Positions 36,483 through 45,468 of a stretch of 64,000 bases of DNA are shown here, one piece after another. Below the pieces are notes generated by a model. That model was not told the DNA's origin, searched no databases, and saw nothing but the letters and a program-made list of their open reading frames with translations. How positions within the stretch are numbered: the stretch's first letter is position 1; the number at the start of each line of letters is the position of its first letter. The stretch comes from Paracoccus laeviglucosivorans. GTDB taxonomy: Bacteria; Pseudomonadota; Alphaproteobacteria; Rhodobacterales; Rhodobacteraceae. Position numbers and translations under genes: made by a program. Where the stretch lies: positions 62,001-126,000 of the forward strand of contig NZ_FXTK01000005.1 in the NCBI RefSeq assembly GCF_900182695.1. Reading direction: 5' to 3'.

Positions 36483-37223
36483 ATGGCAGGCCATTCCAAA
36501 TGGGCCAATATCCAGCATCGGAAGGGCAAGCAGGACAAGCTGCGCTCCAAGCTGTTTTCGAAGCTGGCCAAAGAAATCACCGTCGCCGCGAAGATGGGCG
36601 ATCCCGATCCCGATAAGAACCCGCGTCTGCGCCTTGCGGTCAAGGAAGCCAAGTCAAGCTCGGTTCCGAAGGACGTGATCGATCGCGCGATCAAGAAATC
36701 GCAGGGCGGCGACGCCGAAAACTATGACGAGATCCGTTATGAAGGCTATGGCCCGAACGGCATCGCGATCATCGTCGAGGCGATGACCGACAACCGCAAC
36801 CGCACCGCGTCGAATGTGCGGTCCTATTTCACCAAGCATGGTGGCGATCTGGGTCAGACCGGCTCGGTCAACTTCATGTTCGATCGCAAGGGCGAGATCA
36901 TGTATCCCGCCAGCGCAGGCGATGCGGATACCGTGATGCTGGCCGCGATCGAGGCCGGGGCCGAGGATGTCGAGAGCGACGAGGACGGCCACTGGATCTA
37001 TACCGCCGACACGGATCTGGCCGAGGTTTCGACCGCGCTGGAAGCCGCGCTTGGCGAATCCGAGACGGCCAAGCTGATCTGGAAGCCGCAAGCCCCGACC
37101 GAGATCGACCTTGAGACGGCGCAGAAGCTGATGAAGCTGATCGACGCGCTTGAGGATGACGACGACGTGCAGAACGTCACCGGCAATTTCGACATCCCCG
37201 AGGATGTGGCTGCGCAGCTTTGA
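36483..37223 (+). CDS. yebC: YebC/TACO1 family regulatory protein
   Basis: A 246-residue member of the YebC/TACO1 family, related to translation factors that relieve stalling at proline stretches and, in older work, to transcription regulators. [20 protein letters not shown] starts at residue 2, followed by the diagnostic [13 protein letters not shown] and [23 protein letters not shown]. The acidic C-terminal domain is complete. ATG 36483 is used; the ribosome site is poor. The window encodes several Pro-rich proteins that could need such help. Confidence 0.93.
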   Translation: MAGHSKWANIQHRKGKQDKLRSKLFSKLAKEITVAAKMGDPDPDKNPRLRLAVKEAKSSSVPKDVIDRAIKKSQGGDAENYDEIRYEGYGPNGIAIIVEAMTDNRNRTASNVRSYFTKHGGDLGQTGSVNFMFDRKGEIMYPASAGDADTVMLAAIEAGAEDVESDEDGHWIYTADTDLAEVSTALEAALGESETAKLIWKPQAPTEIDLETAQKLMKLIDALEDDDDVQNVTGNFDIPEDVAAQL

Positions 37224-37241
37224 GTGGCCTGCCTCCGGCGG

Positions 37242-37263
37242 GGGTATTTGAAGAACCAAGAAG
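37242..37263 (+). repeat. Dispersed 22-bp hairpin-linked repeat, copy 5
   Basis: Forward copy that ends at the base before the argP stop codon. A small CCTCCGGCGGGG hairpin precedes it, just after the yebC stop. Confidence 0.75.
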
Positions 37264-38103
37264 TCAGGGTCGCAGTTCTGCTGCGGCCCTTTGTTTTATC
37301 GCGCGGCTCAGGGGGGCCAGCGCGGGCCGCATGGCCCGCTGGACGTGCCAGTGCAGCGGGACGTCCAGAGGCAGGTGGGCGTTCAGATGCGCAAGCGGCG
37401 GACGGGCCATCGCTTCGGGGATCATGCCCCAGCCAAGGCCAAGTTCCACCGCGCGGGCGAAACCTTCGGATGACGGGATCATGTGACCGGTGGGGTGGAC
37501 GCGCTGGCCTGTCGCCGCCTGCGCCCAGCGGCTTTGGGCTGCGTCTTTTTCGTTGAAGATCACTGCGGGGGCGCCAAGCGTCGTGGCATTGACGCCATTT
37601 GCGAAATGACGGGCGATGAATTCCGGCGTGGCCATCGCGTGATAGCGCATATGCCCGAGTGGCGTCACATCGCAACCCGGCACGGGGTTTGGGTCGGAAC
37701 TGATTGCCGCCGAGACCTGTCCCTGACGCAGCCAGTCGCGGGCGTGGTCCTGATCGTCGATGACCAGATCGTAAAGCACAGGCAGGGCGGTCATCACCGG
37801 CGGGAACCATGTGGCAAGGCTGTCGGCATTCACCGCGATGCGCAGCGTGGCCTTGGGGGCGTCGGGGTCCAGTGCCTGTTCCAGCAGCCGAACCTGATCC
37901 AGATGCTGCACCAGCCGCAGCGCCTTTTGGGTGCCGCGTGGGGGTGGGCCGCGCTGGATCAGCACCTCGCCCATCCGTTCTTCTAGCCCCTTGATGCGTT
38001 GGGAGATGGCAGAGGGCGTGACGCCAAGTGCAGCCGCTGCCCCTTCGAACGAGCCGCGGCGCAGGATCTCGGACAGGGCCGCAAGGGCGGGATAGTCGAG
38101 CAT
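37264..38103 (-). CDS. argP: LysR-family regulator ArgP
   Basis: A 279-residue LysR regulator. The N-terminal helix-turn-helix is at residues 5-60 (AALSEILRRGSFEGAAAALGVTP, then SAISQRIKGLEERMG), followed by a substrate-binding-like effector domain. It sits divergent from an ArgO/LysE exporter gene with 82 bases between starts, the classical arrangement in which ArgP activates export of arginine or lysine analogues. AAGAATTATGAATTTGC in that gap is a plausible binding region. Length is slightly below the usual 295-300. Confidence 0.88.
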   Translation of the reverse strand: MLDYPALAALSEILRRGSFEGAAAALGVTPSAISQRIKGLEERMGEVLIQRGPPPRGTQKALRLVQHLDQVRLLEQALDPDAPKATLRIAVNADSLATWFPPVMTALPVLYDLVIDDQDHARDWLRQGQVSAAISSDPNPVPGCDVTPLGHMRYHAMATPEFIARHFANGVNATTLGAPAVIFNEKDAAQSRWAQAATGQRVHPTGHMIPSSEGFARAVELGLGWGMIPEAMARPPLAHLNAHLPLDVPLHWHVQRAMRPALAPLSRAIKQRAAAELRP

Positions 38104-38185
38104 TAGCCAGCCTTCATCTGCCGAAGAATTATGAATTTGCCTGAAGTGAGGCTTCGCGGCAAGAACCCTGTCAAAGGAGAATGCG

Positions 38186-38782
38186 ATGCAGGCTTATCTT
38201 GCCGGTCTGGGGACCGGGCTTTCGCTGATCGTGGCCATCGGTGCGCAGAATGCCTTTGTGCTGCGCCAAGGGTTGATGCGGCGGCATGTCTTTGCGACCT
38301 GCGCGTTTTGTGCCGTATCAGACGCATTGCTGATCACCGCCGGCGTCATGGGAGCGGGGGCGATTGCTGCCCATGCCCCGTGGTTTCTGTCGCTGATGCG
38401 CTGGGGCGGCGCGGCGTTTTTGCTGGTCTATGGTGCGCGGGCCTTTCGCGCGGCATGGCGCGGCGGAGAGGTGATGCATGCAGGGCAGGCCGCGCCAAGC
38501 CTGCGTGCCACGCTGGCGGTGGTGGCGGCGCTGACATGGCTGAACCCGCATGTCTGGCTGGATACGGTGGTGTTGCTGGGGTCGGTTTCCAGCGGATTTG
38601 GCGATCGGACCGGGTTTGCGGCGGGTGCTGTCACCGGGTCATTCGCGTTTTTCTTTGCGCTGGGATATGGCGCGCGGCTGCTGGCACCGATCTTTGCGCG
38701 GACCGTGGCTTGGCGGGTGCTGGATATATGTGTCGGACTGGTCATGTGGACAATTGCATTTGGGCTGATCCTCAAAGGCTGA
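38186..38782 (+). CDS. argO: LysE/ArgO family amino acid exporter
   Basis: A 198-residue inner-membrane protein with about six membrane segments. LSLIVAIGAQNAFVLRQGL near residue 10-28 and WLNPHVWLDTVVLLG near 118 are LysE/ArgO hallmarks. It exports arginine or lysine, protecting cells from analogues or excess. AAAGGAGAATGCG precedes the ATG. The divergent argP gene supports the ArgO rather than RhtB assignment. Confidence 0.92.
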   Translation: MQAYLAGLGTGLSLIVAIGAQNAFVLRQGLMRRHVFATCAFCAVSDALLITAGVMGAGAIAAHAPWFLSLMRWGGAAFLLVYGARAFRAAWRGGEVMHAGQAAPSLRATLAVVAALTWLNPHVWLDTVVLLGSVSSGFGDRTGFAAGAVTGSFAFFFALGYGARLLAPIFARTVAWRVLDICVGLVMWTIAFGLILKG

Positions 38783-38819
38783 CTTGCGCAGATGCGGTTC
38801 AGCCGTCATGGCTGGGGTC

Positions 38820-39728
38820 ATGAACGCATCATCCACCAGACAGGACCTGTCCGGCATTTTCTGGATGCTGACGGCGGGGCTTTGCTTTGTCGCGGTCAAT
38901 GGCACGGTGCGCTGGCTGGGTCAGGCGTTGCCCGCCGCCGAGGCAGCCTTTTTGCGGTTCGTCTTTGGCCTGATCTTTCTGATCCCCGCGCTGTTGCCTG
39001 CGCTGCGCCGCGGCTTTGCGCCGCGCCTGTGGGGATTGTTCGCCCTGCGCGGTGGGCTGCATATCATCGCCGTGATCCTGTGGTTTTATGCGATGGCCCG
39101 CATCACCGTGGCCGAGGTGACGGCCATCGGGTTCCTGAACCCGATCATTGTCACGGTCGGCGCGGCGCTGCTGATGGGCGAACGCCTGTCATGGCGGCGC
39201 GGGCTGGCCATCGTCGTGGCGCTGATGGGCGCGATGATCGTGCTGCGCCCCGGCCTGCGGGTGCTGGAGGGTGGTCATATCGCACAGCTTGGCGCTGCGG
39301 TGGCGTTCGGGGCGTCCTATTTGGTGGCCAAGCGTCTGTCCGAACAGGTGCCGCCCGCTGTCGTCGTTGCGATGATGTCGCTGACGGTCTGCATCGGCCT
39401 TGCGCCGATTGCGGCGGCGAACTGGGTGCCGCCAACCATGCTGCAATGCGCGGTGCTGGCCTGCACCGCGTTTTTTGCGACGGCTGCGCATTATGCGATG
39501 ACCCGCGCCTTTGTCGCAGCGCCCCTGACGGTGACGCAGCCGGTCGTGTTCCTGCAACTGATCTGGGCCAGCCTGCTGGGCGTTCTGGTCTTTGCCGAAC
39601 CGGTGGATATGTGGGTGCTGGTTGGCGGCGGCGTGATGATCGGCGCGATCAGCTATATCACCTGGCGCGAGGCCAAGCAGCGGCGAGGCATCGTCACCCC
39701 GCCGCCGGATCTTGCCAAACAAATCTAG
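38820..39728 (+). CDS. EamA/DMT-family transporter
   Basis: A 302-residue inner-membrane protein with ten hydrophobic segments in two EamA repeats; FLNPIIVTVGAALLMGERLSWRR ends the first, LIWASLLGVLVFAEP the second. Such drug/metabolite transporters export amino acids, nucleobases or other small molecules; substrate unknown. In-frame ATGs also lie at 38784 and 38808, none with a strong ribosome site; 38820 places the first charged stretch right before the first helix. The stop overlaps the convergent DUF1127 stop by four bases. Confidence 0.8.
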   Translation: MNASSTRQDLSGIFWMLTAGLCFVAVNGTVRWLGQALPAAEAAFLRFVFGLIFLIPALLPALRRGFAPRLWGLFALRGGLHIIAVILWFYAMARITVAEVTAIGFLNPIIVTVGAALLMGERLSWRRGLAIVVALMGAMIVLRPGLRVLEGGHIAQLGAAVAFGASYLVAKRLSEQVPPAVVVAMMSLTVCIGLAPIAAANWVPPTMLQCAVLACTAFFATAAHYAMTRAFVAAPLTVTQPVVFLQLIWASLLGVLVFAEPVDMWVLVGGGVMIGAISYITWREAKQRRGIVTPPPDLAKQI

Positions 39729-39922
39729 CGCCACGGATTATGGCGCGGATCCAGCCCGATGTCGCGCAGCAGGTGCGGCGGCAGGCTGGTCACGGGTGGA
39801 GGGCGCGTCTTCCTGCTTAACGCCGCGCGCATCAGCGCAAAGCTGACGCGGATCAGCCCGTGATCCTTGATGAGGTCGTCCAAAGGCGCGCGCAAATCGC
39901 GCGAGACACGTATCGCATTCAT
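39725..39922 (-). CDS. DUF1127 small protein
   Basis: A 65-residue basic protein with the DUF1127 signature at its C-terminal half (TSLPPHLLRDIGLDPRH). In Rhodobacter and Agrobacterium, DUF1127 proteins take part in RNA turnover and phosphate or stress responses, sometimes by binding RNA. It lies downstream, on the same strand, of the tiny gene at 40064-40141. Confidence 0.8.
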   Translation of the reverse strand: MNAIRVSRDLRAPLDDLIKDHGLIRVSFALMRAALSRKTRPPPVTSLPPHLLRDIGLDPRHNPWR

Positions 39923-40063
39923 CCCGTTATACCGCCTGCTTGCGCAGCGCGGTCCTTGAGCTAGGTGTGAAAAATGACATGACGCAGCCGCGCGCGAACG
40001 CGGTCAGGCAATGTCGTTCATGATCTTTGGGAAAAGCCCGATCGGGCGTTCAGATCGGTTCCG

Positions 40064-40141
40064 TCAGCCCTGATTGGCCCCACGCCAATGGCGTCGATGG
40101 GCGGCAAAAAAGGCGGCCGGAGCGGCGATGTTGGTCATCAT
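40064..40141 (-). CDS. Putative 25-residue small protein
   Basis: A reading frame of 25 codons, MMTNIAAPAAFFAAHRRHWR followed by GANQG. GAAAGGG lies six to ten bases before ATG 40141, and a TTGCAA-N17-CTATCA promoter lies about 43 bases upstream, so the frame has all expression signals. The peptide is basic and mildly amphipathic, similar in flavour to the N-terminus of DUF1127 proteins. It may be a real small protein, a leader peptide, or part of a small RNA. Codons are GC-rich in third position (most end in G or C) as in neighbours. Confidence 0.35.
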   Translation of the reverse strand: MMTNIAAPAAFFAAHRRHWRGANQG

Positions 40142-40183
40142 GACGAAGGCCCTTTCTGCTTCAGGGTTGCAAGAACAAGGCCT

Positions 40184-40212
40184 TGATAGGCACGGGATGC
40201 GATTCGTTGCAA
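40184..40212 (-). promoter_or_regulatory. Promoter of the small minus-strand unit
   Basis: On the minus strand TTGCAA (40207-40212) and CTATCA (40184-40189) are separated by 17 bases. The start would be near 40177, giving a 35-base leader. Confidence 0.5.
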
Positions 40213-40241
40213 CCCACCCCGCAGGATTTTGCGGGGTGGGT
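40212..40241 (-). terminator. Terminator of choXWV
   Basis: A perfect 12-bp stem, ACCCACCCCGCA with TGCGGGGTGGGT, lies 17 bases after the choV stop on the minus strand. The T run is short. Confidence 0.7.
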
Positions 40242-40257
40242 CATGGTTTTGGCGCAA

Positions 40258-41304
40258 CTAGTGTTCGACAGCGCCGCCCTTTTTCGCGCCCGGCGCGACA
40301 AGGCGTTGCATGATCGAATGACGGGTGACACGCCCGCCGCCCTGCAGGGCCAGCGCCTCGGTTCCGGTATCGGTCAGCATCTGCATGGCGACGCGCACGG
40401 GCGTGTCGCGGGCGATGGGATCGCCGGGGGCTTCGCCCGGTTCGGCCATGTCTTCGGCGGTCAGCACGCCCAGCGGATTCATATGGGCCACGAAATCCTC
40501 GACATAGGCATCGACGGGGTTTGCGATGATTTCCCGCGCGGTGCCGACCTGCACGATGCGCCCGCCCTCCATCAGGGCGATGCGGTTGCCGATGCGGAAC
40601 GCCTCGTCCAGATCGTGGCTGACAAAGACGATGCTGCGTTGGAAGCGTTGCTGCAGTTCCAGCAATTCGTCCTGCAACCGGGTGCGGATCAGCGGGTCCA
40701 GCGCGCTGAAGGGTTCGTCCATCAGAAGGATCGGCGCCTCGGTCGCGAAGGCGCGGGCCAGACCCACGCGCTGCTGCATCCCGCCGGACAGATCCCCCAC
40801 CTTGCGGTCGGCCCATTCGGTCAGGCCCACCGTCGAAAGCTGCGCCTCGACCCGCTTGTGGCGTTCCGATTGCGGCAGGCCGGCAAGCTCAAGCCCCAGT
40901 CCGACATTTTCGCGGACCGAGCGCCACGGCAGCAGGCCGAATTGCTGAAACACCATCGCGACATGGTGCCGCCGCAGCCGCCGCAATTCGGCACCCCGCG
41001 CCTTGGTGACCGAGGCCATCTGCTTGCCGTCCCAGATCCGCACATCGCCGCGGCAGACCTGATTGAGCCCGTTCACCGCACGCAGCAGCGTGGATTTGCC
41101 CGAGCCGGACAGGCCCATCAGGACCAGAATCTCGCCCTCGCGCACGTTCAGGCTGCAATTGTGGACGCCAAGGACCTGGCCGGTTTCGGACTTGATCGGG
41201 CCGCGCGCCAGACCCTGATCCATCAGGGGCAGGGCGGCCTGGGGATTGTCGCCAAAGACGATGTTGACGTTGTCGAATTCGACCGCGTTGCGATGTTCAG
41301 TCAT
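40258..41304 (-). CDS. choV: Choline ABC transporter ATP-binding protein
   Basis: A 348-residue ABC ATPase of the ProV/ChoV (quaternary amine) type. Walker A is MGLSGSGKSTLLRAV near residue 57, the signature LSGGMQQRVGLARA near 163 and Walker B PILLMDEPFSALDP near 185. The C-terminal 70 residues are a reduced regulatory region. It powers choline or betaine uptake with ChoW and ChoX. The start overlaps the choW stop by eight bases. Confidence 0.93.
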   Translation of the reverse strand: MTEHRNAVEFDNVNIVFGDNPQAALPLMDQGLARGPIKSETGQVLGVHNCSLNVREGEILVLMGLSGSGKSTLLRAVNGLNQVCRGDVRIWDGKQMASVTKARGAELRRLRRHHVAMVFQQFGLLPWRSVRENVGLGLELAGLPQSERHKRVEAQLSTVGLTEWADRKVGDLSGGMQQRVGLARAFATEAPILLMDEPFSALDPLIRTRLQDELLELQQRFQRSIVFVSHDLDEAFRIGNRIALMEGGRIVQVGTAREIIANPVDAYVEDFVAHMNPLGVLTAEDMAEPGEAPGDPIARDTPVRVAMQMLTDTGTEALALQGGGRVTRHSIMQRLVAPGAKKGGAVEH

Positions 41305-42148
41305 TGTTTTTCCCCACGCGCAGCATCCGGTCCAGCATGATCGCGACGATCACGATGATGAACCCGCTTTCGAAACCCAGCGCCGTGTTCACGCTGTTCA
41401 GCGCGCGCACGACCGGCACGCCAAGGCCCGATGCGCCGACCAGCGCCGCGATGACGACCATGGACAAGGACAGCATGATGGTCTGGTTCAGGCCCGCCAT
41501 GATCTGCGGCAGCGCGCTGGGAAGTTCGACCTTCCACAGCAATTGGCGCGGTGTCGCACCAAAGGCCACCGCGGCCTCGACCAGCGATTTGGGGGTCGAG
41601 CTGATGCCCAGATGCGTCAGGCGGATCGGGGCGGGCAGGACGAAGATCACCGTGGCGATCAGGCCGGGCACCATGCCGATGCCGAAGAACACGATGGCCG
41701 GGATCAGATAGACGAAGGTGGGCAGCGTCTGCATCAGGTCCAGCACCGGGCGCAGCCACGCGTAAAGCTTGGGCCGGTGGGCGCAGGCGATGCCGATGGG
41801 CACGCCGATCGCCATGCACACGACGCAGGCCGAAAGCACCAGCGTCAGCGATTGCATCATCGGTTCCCAATAGCCCTGATTCAGCACGAACAGGAAACCC
41901 AGCGCCACCAGCAGGCAGGTTTTCCAGCTGCGCTGCAACGCCCATGTCAGCGCGACCATCAGCAGGGTGAAGATCAGCGGATGCGGGAATTCCAGCAGCC
42001 AAAGGATGCCACCGATCAGCGAATCCATGGCCTTGGATATGGCGTTGAAGATAAATGCCGCATTGGCGTTCAGCCAGTCGAAGATCGCTTTGGCAGTCTT
42101 GCCGACGGGGATCTTGGTCCCGGTCAAAAGGTCGGTCAGTTGGTCCAT
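41297..42148 (-). CDS. choW: Choline ABC transporter permease
   Basis: A 283-residue permease with about six to seven membrane segments. The cytoplasmic EAA loop is VEAAVAFGATPRQLLWKVELPSALPQIMAG near residue 192-221, as in ProW/OpuAB. LMQTLPTFVYLIPAIVFFGIGM is typical of quaternary-amine permeases. AAAGAGACGC precedes ATG 42148. It forms the membrane pore for choline with ChoV. Confidence 0.93.
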   Translation of the reverse strand: MDQLTDLLTGTKIPVGKTAKAIFDWLNANAAFIFNAISKAMDSLIGGILWLLEFPHPLIFTLLMVALTWALQRSWKTCLLVALGFLFVLNQGYWEPMMQSLTLVLSACVVCMAIGVPIGIACAHRPKLYAWLRPVLDLMQTLPTFVYLIPAIVFFGIGMVPGLIATVIFVLPAPIRLTHLGISSTPKSLVEAAVAFGATPRQLLWKVELPSALPQIMAGLNQTIMLSLSMVVIAALVGASGLGVPVVRALNSVNTALGFESGFIIVIVAIMLDRMLRVGKNND

Positions 42149-42278
42149 GCGTCTCTTTCTTTCTGCCGGTCGGGATTTCGCGCCGAGCCTGCGTCATGCC
42201 CCGCAGGGGCGGTCAGGCAAGGGGGACGTGCCCCGGCAAGGGTAGATGAAATCGCCCCGAAGGACATTGGAGACAGAG

Positions 42279-42300
42279 GGGCGAGACCGGCGCCTCGCCC
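42279..42300 (-). terminator. Stem-loop between choX and choW
   Basis: GGGCGAG and CTCGCCC form a 7-bp stem with an eight-base loop, eight bases after the choX stop. No T run follows. In ABC operons such a structure usually protects the binding-protein mRNA or lets only part of transcription through to the permease. Confidence 0.5.
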
Positions 42301-42308
42301 ACCAACGC

Positions 42309-43256
42309 TTATTGCAGCGCCTCGTTCAGCGCAGCCACGGCATCGCCGCCGTCGAAGGTCGTCACACCGTCCAGCCAGGGCTTGGCGGCATCGGGATTGG
42401 CTTTCAGCCAAGTTTCGGCAGCAGTCGCCGGGTCCGAGCCGTCGTTGAGGATCAAGCCCATCACGTCGTTTTCCATCGGCAACGTAAATTCTAGGTTCGA
42501 CAGGAATTTTCCGACGTTCGGGCATTCGGCTGCATAACCCGCACGAACGTTGGTATCCACCCTTGCGCCGCCAAAATCCGGGCCAAACACGTCATCGCCG
42601 CCAGCAAGATAGGTCATCTTGAACTGATTGTTCATCGGATGCGGTGCCCAGCCAAGAAAAACCACCGGCTGATCCGCACCGTCGGCGCGGGCCACCTGAG
42701 CCAGCATCCCCTGTTCGCTGCTTTCGACGATTTCGAAGGTGCCAAGGTCGAACTTGTTGTCCGTCACCATCTCAAGCAGCAGGCGGTTGCCGTCATTGCC
42801 CGGCTCGATCCCGTAGATCTTGCCGTCGAGCTGGTCCTTATGCGCTGCGATCTTGCCGAAATCGTCGATGCCCAGCTTGGCGCCCGCCTCGTTCGTGGCA
42901 AGGGTGTATTTCGCACCGGTCAGGTTGGTGCGCAGCACCTCGACCGTGCCGCTGTCGCGATAGGGTTTCAGGTCGTTTTCCTGACTGGGCATCCAGTTGC
43001 CCAGAAACACGTCCACGTCATTCTTGGCCATCGCCGTATAGGTGACGGGCAGGGACAGGATCTTCGTTTCGGTCTTGTAGCCCAAGGCCGTCAGCACGGT
43101 CGATGCCAGCGCCGTGGTCGAAGAGATGTCGGTCCAGCCGACATCCGAGAACACGACATCACGGCACGCTGCCGGCTCTTGGGCCAGCGCCGTTCCTGTT
43201 CCGGCAGCCAAGGTAGCCAGACCGGCAAGGAATGCGGCGGTGCGGCGAAATGTCAT
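42309..43256 (-). CDS. choX: Choline-binding periplasmic protein
   Basis: A 315-residue substrate-binding protein of the OpuAC/ChoX type. A signal peptide covers residues 1-25 (ending GTALAQEP). Aromatic-box residues expected for a quaternary amine are in FSDVGWTDISSTTAL near 37, VFLGNWMPSQEND near 83, and FLGWAPHPMNNQF near 200. A Cys pair (ACRDV and AAECPN) could form a disulfide, as in ChoX of Sinorhizobium. AGGGAGATACAA precedes the ATG. First gene of choXWV, divergent from betIBA. Confidence 0.92.
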   Translation of the reverse strand: MTFRRTAAFLAGLATLAAGTGTALAQEPAACRDVVFSDVGWTDISSTTALASTVLTALGYKTETKILSLPVTYTAMAKNDVDVFLGNWMPSQENDLKPYRDSGTVEVLRTNLTGAKYTLATNEAGAKLGIDDFGKIAAHKDQLDGKIYGIEPGNDGNRLLLEMVTDNKFDLGTFEIVESSEQGMLAQVARADGADQPVVFLGWAPHPMNNQFKMTYLAGGDDVFGPDFGGARVDTNVRAGYAAECPNVGKFLSNLEFTLPMENDVMGLILNDGSDPATAAETWLKANPDAAKPWLDGVTTFDGGDAVAALNEALQ

Positions 43257-43301
43257 TTGTATCTCCCTGTTTTATTGACTGTTGCCCGATTAAGGCTTTT
43301 A

Positions 43302-43321
43302 TTGATTGACGAGTCAATCAA
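43302..43321. promoter_or_regulatory. BetI operator
   Basis: TTGATTGAC and GTCAATCAA form a perfect 9-bp inverted repeat around GA. It lies midway between choX and betI and resembles the ATTGATTGGACGTTCAAT-type BetI sites known from other bacteria, so it likely lets BetI repress both directions until choline appears. Confidence 0.75.
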
Positions 43322-43375
43322 AAGACGGTTAGCGCTGGGTTTCCTTCGCATATTCAACAGGTCCGGTCCCCTTCG

Positions 43376-43945
43376 ATGCCAAAACTAGGTGCAGAACCTA
43401 TCCGAAAGGCAGCATTAATCAACGCTACCATAGCGACGGTGGGCCGTGCGGGGTCATTGGACGTGACCGTGGCCCAGATCGCGCGTGAGGCGGGGATGTC
43501 CACAGCTTTGGCGCATCACTATTTCGGATCGAAAGAACGAATCTTTCTTGCCGCAATGCGGCACATTCTGACCCAATACCGACAAACGAACCTTGATGCG
43601 TTGCATGGCGCTCAAGGATCGCGCGCGCGGCTTTACGCCATCATCCATGCCAGTTTCGGCGGCGCGAACTTTGAGCGTGAAACCATCGCGGCGTGGCTGA
43701 ATTTCTACGCACTCGCGCTGGTCGATCCCGAGGCGGCGCGGCTTTTGCGCGTCTATCATCGGCGGCTGCATTCGAACCTGATGGCCGTGCTGCGCCCCTT
43801 GGTGGGTGCCGAGGCGGCCAATACCGCCCGGACGCTGGGCGCGTTGATAGATGGCGTTTACCTGCGCGCGGCATTGTCGGATGCGCCCGACGCCGAAGCC
43901 GCCGAACGCCTGACATTGGATTATCTTGAAAAGGTCCTGCCATGA
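43376..43945 (+). CDS. betI: TetR-family choline-responsive repressor
   Basis: A 189-residue TetR regulator. It starts with [15 protein letters not shown] and has the helix-turn-helix [25 protein letters not shown] near residues 30-54, matching BetI closely. Choline binding releases it from DNA. It is first in betIBA and its stop overlaps the betB start by four bases. A perfect palindrome lies 55 bases upstream. The ribosome site is weak, fitting low repressor levels. Confidence 0.92.
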   Translation: MPKLGAEPIRKAALINATIATVGRAGSLDVTVAQIAREAGMSTALAHHYFGSKERIFLAAMRHILTQYRQTNLDALHGAQGSRARLYAIIHASFGGANFERETIAAWLNFYALALVDPEAARLLRVYHRRLHSNLMAVLRPLVGAEAANTARTLGALIDGVYLRAALSDAPDAEAAERLTLDYLEKVLP

Positions 43946-45387
43946 GCCACTCCGCCCAACCCACAGCCAGCCTTTACATCGACGGTCGCCCGGTCGAGGG
44001 GCAGGGCGCGGCGCTGCCCGTGCATTACCCCTATACCGGCGAAGTCATCGCGACCCTGCATGAGGCGACCGGGGCGCAGGTGGCCGCTGCCACCGCCGCC
44101 GCCGCAAAGGCGCAACCGGCATGGGCCGCGCTGCGTCCGGTCGAACGCGGTCGTATCCTGATGCGCGCCGCCATGCTGATCCGCGAGCGTGGCGAGGAAC
44201 TGGCCCGGCTTGAGACATTGGACACCGGCAAGCCCATTCAGGAAACGCGGGTGGCAGACTGGCCTTCGGGCGCGGATGCGCTGGAATATTTCGCAGGGCT
44301 GGCCGCGACGATCACCGGGCAGACGATCCCCCTGGGCGGCGATTTCGTCTATACGATCCGCGAAGCTCTGGGCGTCTGTGCGGGCATCGGCGCATGGAAC
44401 TATCCAAGCCAGATCGCCTGCTGGAAGGCCGCGCCCGCGCTGGTCATGGGCAATGCCATGGTCTTCAAACCCAGCGAGGAGACGCCGCTGGGCGCGTTGA
44501 AGCTGGCCGAGATATTCACCGAGGCCGGGTTGCCTGCAGGCATCTTCAACGTCGTGCAGGGGCGCGGGGCAGTAGGTGCGGCGCTGGTTACCGATCCGCG
44601 CGTGGCCAAGGTATCGCTGACCGGCTCGGTCAGCACCGGGCAAAAGGTCTATGCCGCCGCCGCCGAAGGGATGCGCCATGTCACGATGGAACTGGGTGGC
44701 AAGTCGCCGCTGATCGTCTTCGACGATGCCAGCCTTGAGGATGCGATCGGCGCAGCGATGCTGGCGAATTTCTATTCCTCGGGCCAGATCTGTTCGAACG
44801 GCACGCGCGTCTTTGTGCAGGACGGCATCCTGCCGCGTTTCCTTGAGCGGTTGGCCGAGCGGTTGGCTGGCGTGAAGATCGGCGATCCGCTGGACGATGA
44901 CACCCAGCACGGCCCCATCGTCAGCCCGGCGCAGCTGGCAAAAATTCGCGCGGCCATCGAACGCGGACAGGCCGAAGGTGCGCGGCTGGTCTGCGGCGGA
45001 GTGGGCGAAGGGGCCTTCGTGCCGCCGACCGTCTTTGCCGATGCGGGTGACGACATGTTCATTGCGCGTGAAGAAATCTTCGGTCCGGTGATGACGGTGC
45101 TGCGCTTTGCGACCGAGGAGGAGGCCGTGACCCGCGCCAACGCCACGCCTTACGGTCTGGCGGCAGGGGTGTTCACCCGTGATCTGGCCCGCGGCCACCG
45201 CGTCGCTGCGGCGCTGGAGGCGGGGACGACCTGGATCAACGCCTATAACCTGACGCCGGTCGAAGCTCCCTTTGGCGGCAGTAAATTGTCGGGTGTCGGG
45301 CGCGAGAATTCGGCCGCAGCCATCGAGCATTATTCGCAGCTGAAATCGGTCTATGTCGGCATGGGGGGCGTCGATGCGCCTTACTGA
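43942..45387 (+). CDS. betB: Betaine aldehyde dehydrogenase
   Basis: A 481-residue NAD(P)-dependent aldehyde dehydrogenase that oxidises betaine aldehyde to the osmoprotectant glycine betaine. The catalytic glutamate is in [17 protein letters not shown] near residue 250, and the nucleophilic cysteine in [16 protein letters not shown] near 284. [20 protein letters not shown] near 150 is typical of BetB. Translationally coupled to betI. Confidence 0.95.
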   Translation: MSHSAQPTASLYIDGRPVEGQGAALPVHYPYTGEVIATLHEATGAQVAAATAAAAKAQPAWAALRPVERGRILMRAAMLIRERGEELARLETLDTGKPIQETRVADWPSGADALEYFAGLAATITGQTIPLGGDFVYTIREALGVCAGIGAWNYPSQIACWKAAPALVMGNAMVFKPSEETPLGALKLAEIFTEAGLPAGIFNVVQGRGAVGAALVTDPRVAKVSLTGSVSTGQKVYAAAAEGMRHVTMELGGKSPLIVFDDASLEDAIGAAMLANFYSSGQICSNGTRVFVQDGILPRFLERLAERLAGVKIGDPLDDDTQHGPIVSPAQLAKIRAAIERGQAEGARLVCGGVGEGAFVPPTVFADAGDDMFIAREEIFGPVMTVLRFATEEEAVTRANATPYGLAAGVFTRDLARGHRVAAALEAGTTWINAYNLTPVEAPFGGSKLSGVGRENSAAAIEHYSQLKSVYVGMGGVDAPY

Positions 45388-45417
45388 GCGCCGCCCCGCC
45401 TGTGGCGCGGTCGGCAT

Positions 45418-45439
45418 GGGTATTTGGAGAACTGAGAAA
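45418..45439 (+). repeat. Dispersed 22-bp hairpin-linked repeat, copy 6
   Basis: Forward copy inside the 81-base gap between betB and betA, preceded by a GC-rich hairpin (around CCCCGCC/GGCGCGG). It is the only copy lying within an apparent operon. Confidence 0.75.
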
Positions 45440-45468
45440 TCCGCAGGTGCGGAGCAGGGGAGGCAGGC

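Larger units (their letters stand above)
39923..40257. other. Intergenic region holding a small minus-strand transcription unit
   Basis: This 335-base gap separates the DUF1127 gene from choV. It holds a promoter (40184-40212), a 25-codon reading frame (40064-40141) and a GCCCGATCGGGC hairpin (40036-40047) followed on the minus strand by TTTT, plus the choV hairpin at 40212-40241. Nothing else was recognised in 39923-40030. Confidence 0.55.
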
